This document shows positions 26,653-35,250 of a stretch of 64,000 nt of DNA, in pieces. The position numbers were made by a program, and so were the translations under genes. How positions within the stretch are numbered: the stretch's first letter is position 1; each line of letters begins with the position of its first letter. The notes under the pieces were generated by a model. That model had not been told where the DNA came from, made no database searches, and saw only the letters and a list, made by a program, of their open reading frames with translations. Location of the stretch: positions 107,501 to 171,500 of the forward strand of contig NZ_CP156060.1 in the NCBI RefSeq assembly GCF_039778605.1, given 5' to 3'. Origin of the DNA: Flavobacterium sp. WV_118_3 (GTDB taxonomy: Bacteria > Bacteroidota > Bacteroidia > Flavobacteriales > Flavobacteriaceae).

Positions 26653-28173
26653 ATGGAAAATTATTACGCCAAAGCCGTCTCCCCATTCGGAATGGAATTT
26701 GAAATTCCCGTAACCGAAGAGGGCATGCTTCAGATATCGAGTGCGCTTAAAGTAAAATCACTTGAGACGAACGCGCTTCAGGTTTTTTGTCGGAACAATG
26801 AACTTCTAACGCTTATTGCTCCCCATGCGATTTCGGTTGGATGTAACAAAAATAAACTGACAGCGTTGCATCTCGAAAATGCCGAAAGTGTGCATTGTGG
26901 TGAAAACAAAATCACGGAACTTTATGCGCCGAAAGCCACCGTTGTAAAATGTTATATCAATCAATTAACCGAATTACGACTTGATAGCGCGGTGGAAATC
27001 GAGTGTTACGGAAACAACGATTTAAAGGCAATTTATGCGCCAAATTTGCGCAAGATCGACCGGTTTGAAGATCTCGTACAAACGGAAGATTTTGCTTCGC
27101 GCAAAGAAATCGACATCACCCTTAAAAATCATTTCGATCGCAGAAATCCGGAAGGATACACAACCGAAACCTTTGCTTTTGAAATTGCACTCGATCTGGA
27201 CAAACCCAGAACGATCGATAACGTTGCGTTCGCGATATCGATTTACGATCCGGCGGTGCAGTTTGAGGTCTATCTTATGAAACGCAACGATGCATTCGAT
27301 CTGAACGACAAAATTGCATTTCCTTTAGAGGTAGACAAATCGATGCGTTTTGCCTGTTCCGTTCCGATTCGATCGTACGAAACCGGTACGAAAAACCTGC
27401 TCGACATTATTCGGGAAATGCCCGAAAGTGAACGTGTATATGAACGGGAGTTTCATATTGATGTGACCTGTTATCTGGAAACTCAAAACACGCAGGATAA
27501 GTCTTTTACCAAAACGTTTGAGATCGATAACCCGTTTGCCGGGCGTTATCAATGGGATACGGATACGTTTACCGAACCCGCTATCATGGAACAGGACGCG
27601 AAGTTCCTATCGGAAGCGCTTACAAAAGTTACGGACGATCTTGAAGCAGCCTTGCTCGAACTTTTTGAAGAACATAAAGATGAGATTGCAGAAATTGCCG
27701 AATCTGTGGATGGTATTTCATACGATATTTTGCCACACGAACGCTACGCGGCGGTTTCCTTCCGAACTACCAAAGACGAAGAAAAATATAGTCCGGCCGA
27801 TTGGGAGCACTATAGTTTATTGGAGTATAGAAACTGTAGGTCGGAAAAATTTAAGGTGGTTTCGAAAAGATTATTCCAATTGTTTTTCGAAATTCAGGCA
27901 AGCTCGGATGATTTTGAGGACATAGAAGCCGTTATCAACGATTTGTTGTTAACAGCAATTGCCAAAGCCGTTATACGTCCGTCGGTTGCCGAAAAACTGA
28001 GAGATTGCGGGATTTCGAACGCTCCAATACTTACGGACACTTTTGATACAACCGTGGAATATATTGTTTCGCTTTCCGAATACGGAGAAGAACCTTTTAA
28101 TTATTGCGAATCGGTAATTTCGAATACCGAAACAAAACCGGTGGACAAACGTATCCGCCTTGATCAATTCTAA
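26653..28173 (+). CDS. Leucine-rich-repeat-like protein with unknown C-terminal domain
   Basis: 506 residues, no signal peptide. Residues about 38-135 form five repeats of 18-19 residues with pattern VxCxxNxLTxLxxxxAxx (VGCNKNKLTALHLENAES, VHCGENKITELYAPKATV, VKCYINQLTELRLDSAVE), a short LRR-type solenoid. Then comes a beta-rich middle (about 160-300) and an acidic helical C-terminus (about 310-506; ALLELFEEHKDEIAEIAESV). The repeats suggest a protein-binding surface. Lies 19 bp after the ankyrin gene and 3 bp before the last operon gene. Role unknown. Confidence 0.78.
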   Translation: MENYYAKAVSPFGMEFEIPVTEEGMLQISSALKVKSLETNALQVFCRNNELLTLIAPHAISVGCNKNKLTALHLENAESVHCGENKITELYAPKATVVKCYINQLTELRLDSAVEIECYGNNDLKAIYAPNLRKIDRFEDLVQTEDFASRKEIDITLKNHFDRRNPEGYTTETFAFEIALDLDKPRTIDNVAFAISIYDPAVQFEVYLMKRNDAFDLNDKIAFPLEVDKSMRFACSVPIRSYETGTKNLLDIIREMPESERVYEREFHIDVTCYLETQNTQDKSFTKTFEIDNPFAGRYQWDTDTFTEPAIMEQDAKFLSEALTKVTDDLEAALLELFEEHKDEIAEIAESVDGISYDILPHERYAAVSFRTTKDEEKYSPADWEHYSLLEYRNCRSEKFKVVSKRLFQLFFEIQASSDDFEDIEAVINDLLLTAIAKAVIRPSVAEKLRDCGISNAPILTDTFDTTVEYIVSLSEYGEEPFNYCESVISNTETKPVDKRIRLDQF

Positions 28174-28176
28174 GAT

Positions 28177-28563
28177 ATGAAACAACTTAAAACCCGCGAA
28201 TTGCTTTACGACGGAATGGAAGGCGAAGCACTTTACAACGAAAGTCACCACTTTTTTGGAAAAAGTTTTACGGTGACGGAAATCTTGCGAAATCCATTCG
28301 AGAGACTCAAAAGAAAAATCGATAATGAAGCCTACGAACAAATTATTTCGGAGGCCGGATTTATAGATATCGCTCCCTTTTTTAAACTTTCGGAAGAAGA
28401 AGGCCCGCTTTACCGTTCTCAGAACAAACAGTCGTTGTATTATGTGACTTGGTTGCATATGTTGTTTGTTTTTTCGTTTGGCGAAACGCAGCCGGCACGT
28501 TATCAGCTGTATTGCGAAGGCGTTTGGGAAATGTATAGGAATCGTTACGAAGATACACCCTAA
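28177..28563 (+). CDS. Small hypothetical protein, last gene of the operon
   Basis: 128 residues, soluble, starts 3 bp after the LRR gene stop and is followed by a terminator. Aromatic-rich helical second half (LYYVTWLHMLFVFSF, RYQLYCEGVWEMYRNRY). No family recognised. The size and terminal position would fit an immunity or adaptor protein, without direct evidence. Confidence 0.7.
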   Translation: MKQLKTRELLYDGMEGEALYNESHHFFGKSFTVTEILRNPFERLKRKIDNEAYEQIISEAGFIDIAPFFKLSEEEGPLYRSQNKQSLYYVTWLHMLFVFSFGETQPARYQLYCEGVWEMYRNRYEDTP

Positions 28564-28576
28564 GTTGTGATACAGA

Positions 28577-28607
28577 AAAAGCCTGTAAATACTACTTTAC
28601 AGGCTTT
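28577..28607. terminator. Bidirectional terminator between convergent operons
   Basis: Stem AAAAGCCTGTAAA / TTTACAGGCTTTT with a short TACTAC-derived loop. It can serve the plus-strand eight-gene operon and the minus-strand secreted-protein gene. Confidence 0.85.
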
Positions 28608-28631
28608 TATTTGACGTAATGTTTCGAATTG

Positions 28632-29402
28632 TTATCGCTTAATCATTTTTTTGGTAAAGGAAATACCATCAGGAGTCGTTATTTTTAAAATGTAAGTTCC
28701 AGCAGCGAGATCAGCAATGTTTAGCAAATTGCTTTGGCTGGAGGTTCCAACAAATCGCCCATTTAGGTCAAATATGTCTACTTGTTTTATTTCTTTATCG
28801 AAATATACCGTTGAGGTAGCCGGGTTAGGGTAGAAGTTAAAATTGGAAGCTGTTGCCGGGTCGTTAAGACTTAAAACGTTTTCTACACTCACTACATTTT
28901 TGAAAGTCGATCCCCAAAGTCCCTGATTATCTTTTAGGCGAATGTTAAAAACATACAGCCCAACGGTACTGGGAACCGGTACACCATTGGAAAGGAATTT
29001 TTCATAGGCACTGTTGAAATTTCCATCAGCGGCTACAATTGGTGTTCCGTTGCCATAACCGGGATCGGTACCCCAAAAATATTCTCCCTGTACCACTTCA
29101 ACAAGTCCTTCGGTTACCGAGGCTTCTACATTGACCACACTTGAAAAAGTGGATCCCCATAGATTTTGGTTGTCTTTAAAACGAATGTTGAATTTGTGCA
29201 AGCCAACACCCGGCAGGTTGAGGCCCGAAGCGGCAATTTTTTCGAAAGAGCTGTTAAAGTTCCCATCGGCGGCGGCAATTGCAATACCATTACCGTAACC
29301 CGGATCGGTATCCCAAAAATATTCGGCTTGTGATATGGCTACTTGCCCCTGAGCAAGGTTTGCCACAAAAAAAGCCATTACTATATAAAGTCGTTTTTTC
29401 AT
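28632..29402 (-). CDS. Secreted protein with duplicated domain and T9SS C-terminal sorting signal
   Basis: 256 residues. Signal peptide (about 1-20, ending NLAQGQ), two tandem copies of a domain of about 80 residues starting EYFWDTDPGYGNG and EYFWGTDPGYGNG, each with ADGNFNS and FKDNQNLWGSTF or LKDNQGLWGSTF, then a type A CTD (about 185-256) with FNFYPNPATSTVYF, VDIFDLNGRFV, LNIADLAAGTYILKI and the terminal KKMIKR. The CTD targets proteins to the outer membrane for export by T9SS and cleavage by a PorU-type sortase, whose gene begins at 63094. The repeat domain also occurs in flavobacterial surface proteins; its ligand is unknown. Confidence 0.88.
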   Translation of the reverse strand: MKKRLYIVMAFFVANLAQGQVAISQAEYFWDTDPGYGNGIAIAAADGNFNSSFEKIAASGLNLPGVGLHKFNIRFKDNQNLWGSTFSSVVNVEASVTEGLVEVVQGEYFWGTDPGYGNGTPIVAADGNFNSAYEKFLSNGVPVPSTVGLYVFNIRLKDNQGLWGSTFKNVVSVENVLSLNDPATASNFNFYPNPATSTVYFDKEIKQVDIFDLNGRFVGTSSQSNLLNIADLAAGTYILKITTPDGISFTKKMIKR

Positions 29403-29417
29403 TTTTTTACCTGTACA

Positions 29418-30584
29418 TTATTTAGAAAAACCAGAACCTGAAACATTTAATGGAGTACCGGTTGTGATTTTTCTCGGTACGTTTAAATAATTTATTTGCG
29501 CTCTGTTACCTGCGTCGGCAGGCCAGTAATTACTCCAGCTGTTGGAACCGCCTCCGTTTCCGGCATCATTTCGGGTCAAATCCAAATCGGTGTATTCTAC
29601 TGCGGGAGAACCTGCGTTTACATTGGCACCGTTAACACTTTGATTGTTGGTATTGATGGTGAAGTTTCCCGAAGTATTTGATCCCTGATTGGTAACATTG
29701 TTTAAAGCAAAAGATCTTTGCGCCATGTTGTAATAGGCCGATACCGTTGCATTGGTGTTGTAATTATAGATCAGAAAATCACCGCCAAGTGCCAATACAT
29801 TATTGTATATCGAAATATTTCCGGTATTTCCAGTGGACAGATTGATTGTAATACATTCCCCATATTGACCTCCGCCGTTGGTTTGTGTATCGGCAACATT
29901 ATTGGCGATTTCATTGGTACTTCCGTTTTTTACACCCCAAATACTGATGGAACTTTGCGGAAGGAAGTTGTTTAGAATTTTAAATGTATAGTTTCTTTGG
30001 TAATTGGTAATGCCATAACTCACAAGATTAGCGATAATGTCTACACCATCTGTAGCCAAACTGGTGTCGTCCGTATGGGTTACAAACAGAGAACCCAAAG
30101 TATTACCAGTGCATCTCCCATGCGATATAATTGTTTCACTATCTACCGTACATCCGGAAATATTGGTCGTCGCATTGACCTGACCGGCATCTAAGAAACT
30201 TAAAGTAGAATTGAAAATATTTAAAGTGGTTCGGCCTCCGGTTGTGGCGCCGGAAATCGTAATACTATTGGCAATGGCATTGTGAAGGGTAACGACTCTT
30301 CCTGCCAGTGGTGTTATGACAACAGTTCCCTGTAATTTGTATTTCTGATAATTGGTTTCCGAAACAAAAGTCAACGACTTATTGATCGTTATGTTTTCAA
30401 CATAAGCAGCATTTGCAGTTTTGGGTTTGATAATGATTCGGTCCCCGTTTGTTGCGGCTGTAATAGCGGCACTCACAGTTGCGTAAGCACCATTGGCGCC
30501 GTTTTCCCGAACATATAAATCGGCAGCAGAGGTTATTGTCGTAAACAGACTGGCGATGGCACTAAAAAGTACTATTTTTTTCAT
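29418..30584 (-). CDS. Secreted right-handed beta-helix-type protein
   Basis: 388 residues with a signal peptide (about 1-20). The body starts LYVRENGANGAYATVSAAITAA, the opening found in parallel beta-helix (pectate-lyase-like/DUF1565) proteins, and continues with Asn/Thr/Ile-rich coils (ISIYNNVLALGGDFLIYNYN). The C-terminus (PRKITTGTPLNVSGSGFSK) is not a T9SS sorting domain, so the protein is probably periplasmic or exported by another route. The CTD protein gene follows by 15 bp, suggesting co-transcription. No catalytic residues identified. Confidence 0.78.
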   Translation of the reverse strand: MKKIVLFSAIASLFTTITSAADLYVRENGANGAYATVSAAITAATNGDRIIIKPKTANAAYVENITINKSLTFVSETNYQKYKLQGTVVITPLAGRVVTLHNAIANSITISGATTGGRTTLNIFNSTLSFLDAGQVNATTNISGCTVDSETIISHGRCTGNTLGSLFVTHTDDTSLATDGVDIIANLVSYGITNYQRNYTFKILNNFLPQSSISIWGVKNGSTNEIANNVADTQTNGGGQYGECITINLSTGNTGNISIYNNVLALGGDFLIYNYNTNATVSAYYNMAQRSFALNNVTNQGSNTSGNFTINTNNQSVNGANVNAGSPAVEYTDLDLTRNDAGNGGGSNSWSNYWPADAGNRAQINYLNVPRKITTGTPLNVSGSGFSK

Positions 30585-30702
30585 TGTGCTTTTTTAGGAA
30601 TTGAATTTTAGTTGAAGGATAATCGGTTTGTAAAAAGAGTACCATTATTTTTTCACGGGATTCAAATGAAGGGTGAAAAAATAATGGTAAAGGGTATTGT
30701 TT

Positions 30703-31848
30703 TTATTTTTCCAGTTTCATCCAGAAATAATCGTTCCAACCTTCGATCAGTCTTGTTGGATCGGTATTTTTAGTTCTGTCCTGCTCCGGACTTTGTACGA
30801 TTCTTTTGTCTTTTACAGCAAAGCTATATTTTCTTGGTTTTGCTTCTCCTTCAATGGATAGTTCCACTTTATAAGCACCGTCCGTAAGGTTGGCAAATTT
30901 GAATTCTCCCGGTTTGTCTACCAGTTTTAAAGCGCATCGGTATTCATTCCATTTGGCCTGTTCTACCTGAGCCACATTTGGTGCTCCCGTTCCGTATTGT
31001 TGTGCAAATGGCTTGTTGTCTTTTAGAACTTTTACGCTCCATTTTACACTTTTATTGGTTTTTCGGCTATTGGCCGGATCGGGCTTGAATTCTTCATGGT
31101 TAAGATAATATCCGAAAACCAGATTACCGGATTCATCATAATTCATATAGGCATAATCATTCCAAGGACCTCGGGTTACGTACATTTCATTCATCGTAGC
31201 GTAAGGGTCAGAGTTGGTCAGTTTTTGAATTTCGAAATTAAACGAATAGAACATTTTATCACCCGCGATAAAATCAAGTCGGTAGTCGCCCGTACCCCAT
31301 TTTTGTACATCAATTTCGGTTCCGCCAACCCATTCACCATCACGTTTATATCGGCTGTCAGGAGTATTGTATTTTATTTTTTTACCATCGTCAAATTGTT
31401 GGAATCCGTCATATTCGAAGTACGTGATGTATTGGTCCCCTTTATACACTTTAATTTTTAGAAATTCGGACTGATCATGAACAGTGTTTACGGTAGCACC
31501 ACTAGTTGTTTTGTTTGGGACAAAAGTAGCCGTATACCCGGAAAATCGGGTTAGACCACCGGTTCCTATTGATGTTCCGTACAATAAGGAATTAAAAGTA
31601 ACGGCCGGCGTTTGTTTGTACATATTCCAGTCCAGTTTTAAGGAAGATGTTCCACTGGAAGCACCGCCTTTATTTTTTACCTTTTTGGCAACTTTTTCAC
31701 CTGTATTAACAACTTCTTCGGCTTTTTTTGCAGTTTCTACTGCATTATTCGCCTGATTTGCAGTATTTCGGATTTTACCTAAAAGCTGCGCATTGGAGCT
31801 GGTAATCGAACCAAGCAATAGTCCAATGATTACTAATTTTTGTTTCAT
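30703..31848 (-). CDS. Exported hypothetical protein with N-terminal coiled segment
   Basis: I chose the ATG at 31848, because the nine upstream codons of the longer frame come before a typical signal peptide (KQKLVIIGLLLGSITSSNAQ). The mature protein begins with a helical Lys/Ala/Glu-rich segment (KIRNTANQANNAVETAKKAE) and then a beta-rich body of about 300 residues with paired aromatics (YFEYDGFQQFDDGKK, GPWNDYAYMNYDESGN, WNDYFWMKLEK). No enzyme family recognised. The N-terminal coiled pattern also occurs in other small exported Bacteroidota proteins of unknown role. Confidence 0.75.
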   Translation of the reverse strand: MKQKLVIIGLLLGSITSSNAQLLGKIRNTANQANNAVETAKKAEEVVNTGEKVAKKVKNKGGASSGTSSLKLDWNMYKQTPAVTFNSLLYGTSIGTGGLTRFSGYTATFVPNKTTSGATVNTVHDQSEFLKIKVYKGDQYITYFEYDGFQQFDDGKKIKYNTPDSRYKRDGEWVGGTEIDVQKWGTGDYRLDFIAGDKMFYSFNFEIQKLTNSDPYATMNEMYVTRGPWNDYAYMNYDESGNLVFGYYLNHEEFKPDPANSRKTNKSVKWSVKVLKDNKPFAQQYGTGAPNVAQVEQAKWNEYRCALKLVDKPGEFKFANLTDGAYKVELSIEGEAKPRKYSFAVKDKRIVQSPEQDRTKNTDPTRLIEGWNDYFWMKLEK

Positions 31849-31999
31849 TTTTTTCTGATTATTGGTTGAATGCAAGACCTTAATTCGGAATTACGATGCA
31901 ATAATAAATCAAAGAAAAATGAGAATTTTGACGAATGAATATCTGTTTGTTTTTGGAAGATATTCGTGGAAATTGGATGAAAATTCGTTTTTAGTACAT

Positions 32000-32755
32000 T
32001 TATACATGAAGGTTTTCCAGCAGAACCAGAAACTCTTCTTTTTTTCGTACGGAAAGGGGAATGGAAGTCTTGTTTTTCATGACAACCGTATTACCGCCAT
32101 CCGATTTAATAAAATGGTCGAAATAGGCCATATTGATCAGATGTGATTGGTGTGTTCTGAAGAAATTATGTGGTGCCAGCATCGTTTCGTATTCTTTCAG
32201 ATTGGTCGAAACAACGAGCTTTGGTGCATTAATAAAATTAAAAGTAGTGTAATTTTTATCTGATTCGCAATGCACGATATCCTGAATATTGACCGAATAA
32301 ATACGATCGGCCGTTTTAAGAACCAGCTTTTGCAAATTTTTAGGCCTTTCCAGATTGCTAAATAAGTTGTTGAGCTTTATGTCGAAAATTTCTTTGTTTA
32401 TCGATTCTTCCGCTTTTTTAACGGCTTCCACCAAATCGGTCGCGTCCAGAGGCTTTAGCAGGTAATCAATGGCCGAAAAACGAAAAGCCCGGATAGCAAA
32501 GTCTTCGTAACCTGTAATGAAGATTACTTTAAAATGAATAGGTTGTAGCTTTTGAAGTAAATCAAAACCGGTTCCGTCGGGCATTTCCACGTCGAGAAAA
32601 ACAATATCCGGCGCCAATTGTTTGATAAGGCTTACTCCTGATGTTACCGAATCGGCCTGGCCAATAATAGCAATATTGGGACAGTTTGATTTTATGGTGG
32701 CGATATTTTTCTTTCGGATGGTTTCAATATCGTCGATGACAACAGCTTTTAACAT
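32000..32755 (-). CDS. LytTR-family response regulator
   Basis: 251 residues. Receiver (about 1-118) with acidic D8/D9, phospho-acceptor D55 (DIVFLDVEMP), T81 and K101 (LLKPLD). Then a LytTR DNA-binding domain (about 145-250) with VHCESDKNYTTF, FFRTHQSHLIN and SIPLSVRKKEEF. It is phosphorylated by a LytS-type kinase and then binds DNA as a dimer. Starts 6 bp after the TPR histidine kinase gene, so they form a cognate pair in one transcript. Targets unknown; the palindrome at 35004-35021 upstream of the pair is a candidate site. Confidence 0.93.
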   Translation of the reverse strand: MLKAVVIDDIETIRKKNIATIKSNCPNIAIIGQADSVTSGVSLIKQLAPDIVFLDVEMPDGTGFDLLQKLQPIHFKVIFITGYEDFAIRAFRFSAIDYLLKPLDATDLVEAVKKAEESINKEIFDIKLNNLFSNLERPKNLQKLVLKTADRIYSVNIQDIVHCESDKNYTTFNFINAPKLVVSTNLKEYETMLAPHNFFRTHQSHLINMAYFDHFIKSDGGNTVVMKNKTSIPLSVRKKEEFLVLLENLHV

Positions 32756-32761
32756 AGGGAA

Positions 32762-34909
32762 TTAATTTTCGTAAATGTAAGGAATTTCAAAGGAAACTTT
32801 AGCACCCACAATATTGGTATGCTGATCCATAATATTATCGGTTTGTACCAGAAAATCCTGATTTTTGGTATAGCCAATCAAACGTTCTTTGGTGATGGTC
32901 ATCGCCAATGATTTGTGATTGGTTGTTTTTTTGTCGGTTTCAAATCCTTTTCCGTTATCGGTGACTTCAAAGAATAATTTGGATTCCTTCAGATAAAAAT
33001 GAATGGTAATCATACCTTCTTCCGATTTATTGCTTAAACCGTGTTTGATCGCATTTTCTATAAAAGGTTGCGTCAGCATTGGCGGTAAAAAGATGGTGTC
33101 GGCGTCAATACTCGCTTCGATAGAAATGGTATAACGGAATTTATTGTTGTATAAAAGTTGCTGAATCGCTAAATAATTCTGGGTCATTTCGACTTCTTCC
33201 GCCAATGAAATATAGTTTTCGTTGGAGTTTTCCAGAATCTGACGCGTTAGTTTGGAAAACTTACTCAGGTAATCGACTGCTTCTTTGTCTTGTTTGTCCT
33301 GAATTAGTCCCTGAATGTTATCGATCGAATTAAAAATAAAATGCGGATTCATTTGTGTTACCAACAACTTCTGTTTGATCTGGTCTTTTTCGAGAACCGT
33401 AATCGCTTGTTTTTGTTTGGTGTTTCGGTAATAAAAATAACCTCCTAAAAGGAACAATAAAAGCGCGCCCGAAAGTCCGATGAGCCAGTTGTTTTTAGCA
33501 GCCGTTTTCTTTTCGCCTTCGAGTTTAATGGCGGCTACTTTTTTGCCCTGAATTAATTTTTGATTCAGTGTTTTTTTTTCAAAATCATATTTCAGCTGTT
33601 GTTGCGCCAGTTTATTTCGGGAGGTTTCCAGTGCCGATTTCTTTTCGTTTTCCAGCTTGATGAACGATAAATGCTTTTGTTGTTCTAATTTAACAGCGGT
33701 TAATTTCTGTTGCTGCAGGATTTTTTGTTGCAGTTCCTTTTTCTCGAAATCATATTTCAGCTGTTGTTGTGCCAGTTGGTTTTTTGAGGCTTCCGTATTG
33801 CTCGAATCCTTTAGCACGATCCAGGCTTCGTACTTTTTAAGGGCCTTGTCATATTGTCCGCTTTCTTTGTAGATTCGATATAACAAGTTACTCATACCGG
33901 TTCTGGAGCCAATATTTTTTAATTTTAAAGCCAAAGTATACGATGTTTCACCATATTCAGCTGCTTTTGCATAACTTTTTGATTTGTAATAGATTCTGGC
34001 AGCATTTCCATACACACCTTGTCTGGAAAGGTCGTCTTTACATAAAGCCAATGCCTGATTCAGATAGATTTGTGCCTGGGCACTATCACCCATATCATTA
34101 CTGGAATTCGCGAGCTGTACCAATACCAGCGATTCCGACTGTGGGTCATTGTTCTGTTTTATAGATTCATAGGCTCTAAGATAGCTTTTATGCGCTTCCG
34201 GGAGTTTTTTAAGTCGCGTGTAGGCAACACCTATATTGTTATTGAGAACAGCAATGTCACGTCGGTCACCGATACTCAATTCTGAGGCAGGGACATCATA
34301 ATATGTCAGGGATTTTTTTAGGTAAAAAATGGCCTTTTCCCAGTCTTCTTGCACTATACATGTTGTACCGATTTCCATGTCAACGTGTGACACTCCCATT
34401 TTACTTTTGATGCTTTCATAGTATTTAAGCGCATTAAAAAAGTTCTCAAATGTTTTGGGCCAATCGGCTAATTTACGATAGTAGGTGCCTTTACCAATCA
34501 TGGCCATAGCCATGGTTTTATAATCTTTCGTTTCTTTCCAATATTTTATAGCCAGATCAAAATGTTCCGGTGGATTACCCTCGCCATCAAAAATTTCTTT
34601 TTTGGCAACGTTGTAGTAATACACTCCGGCAGCATCCAAATATTTTTCCTTTACCTTCGGATTGAGGTTTTTTAATTTAAGTCCTTTGGAAAAAACAGGA
34701 GGTAATTGGTTGTAAAATGCAACGTGCTGTTTGCCCCAGGTGACCGAGTTATCCATTCCGGCAATAATAGTGTTTATTCGCACTGTATCGCTGATTTTAG
34801 GATTGGCAAGAATGACTTTTATAGAATCAATAGTCTTATCCTGAGAATAACAAACCGAAGAAATAAAGAAAAATACAATTACGGTGGTCAGCCAAGTAGT
34901 TTTATACAT
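32762..34909 (-). CDS. TPR-containing LytS-type sensor histidine kinase
   Basis: 715 residues: signal peptide (about 1-22), periplasmic TPR repeats (about 60-380), a coiled-coil linker (about 385-470) holding two copies of NKLAQQQLKYDFEKK, a TM helix (about 473-493), then His_kinase with H523 (TQMNPHFIFNS) and HATPase with QPFIENAIKHGL and VTDNGKGF. The kinase parts are intact. TPRs outside the membrane and the long coiled linker suggest that binding of a protein or peptide is passed on by coiled-coil rearrangement. Followed at 6 bp by the LytTR regulator. Confidence 0.93.
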   Translation of the reverse strand: MYKTTWLTTVIVFFFISSVCYSQDKTIDSIKVILANPKISDTVRINTIIAGMDNSVTWGKQHVAFYNQLPPVFSKGLKLKNLNPKVKEKYLDAAGVYYYNVAKKEIFDGEGNPPEHFDLAIKYWKETKDYKTMAMAMIGKGTYYRKLADWPKTFENFFNALKYYESIKSKMGVSHVDMEIGTTCIVQEDWEKAIFYLKKSLTYYDVPASELSIGDRRDIAVLNNNIGVAYTRLKKLPEAHKSYLRAYESIKQNNDPQSESLVLVQLANSSNDMGDSAQAQIYLNQALALCKDDLSRQGVYGNAARIYYKSKSYAKAAEYGETSYTLALKLKNIGSRTGMSNLLYRIYKESGQYDKALKKYEAWIVLKDSSNTEASKNQLAQQQLKYDFEKKELQQKILQQQKLTAVKLEQQKHLSFIKLENEKKSALETSRNKLAQQQLKYDFEKKTLNQKLIQGKKVAAIKLEGEKKTAAKNNWLIGLSGALLLFLLGGYFYYRNTKQKQAITVLEKDQIKQKLLVTQMNPHFIFNSIDNIQGLIQDKQDKEAVDYLSKFSKLTRQILENSNENYISLAEEVEMTQNYLAIQQLLYNNKFRYTISIEASIDADTIFLPPMLTQPFIENAIKHGLSNKSEEGMITIHFYLKESKLFFEVTDNGKGFETDKKTTNHKSLAMTITKERLIGYTKNQDFLVQTDNIMDQHTNIVGAKVSFEIPYIYEN

Positions 34910-35250
34910 AAGAGAATTTTCGAGGTTATAAATTCGAGGTTAAATGTAAGTAATAAAAAAATAACTTTTTTGGAAATAAAGCACCAAATTCACTGCTTTA
35001 CTGTTACGTATTTGTACGTAAATTTTTAAAGAATAACACTGTTTTGAGGTGTTAATTTCAATAAAAACAGATTCATTTTTTTGTTGTTAACTCTTGTAAA
35101 AAAAAAGAAGGCTGCATAACGAATTTTCATTGTACCGGGACTAAATTGTTATAAATGACTACAAATTTTCATTTACTCTTTTTATTGTAAGATTAAACTT
35201 TATCTTTAGCTTAAATTGATACGTATAACCTTAATTTATATCCCATTATA
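34910..35250. other. AT-rich divergent intergenic region with a palindromic site
   Basis: 341 bp between the divergent kinase gene and the SUFU-like operon. It holds the inverted repeat TTACGTA-TTTG-TACGTAA (35004-35021), possibly an operator. A partial minus-strand -7 (TACATTTA, 34948-34941) and a partial plus-strand -7 (TATCTTTA, 35201-35208) are present; neither has a good -33. No ORF. Confidence 0.5.

Noticed and set aside
27949..28458. 169-codon antisense ORF spanning two operon genes
   Set aside because: Crosses the junction of two well-supported genes and has shadow-frame composition.
31849..31875. Nine-codon N-terminal extension (MHSTNNQKK) of the exported protein
   Set aside because: It would precede a typical signal peptide that begins with its own Met.
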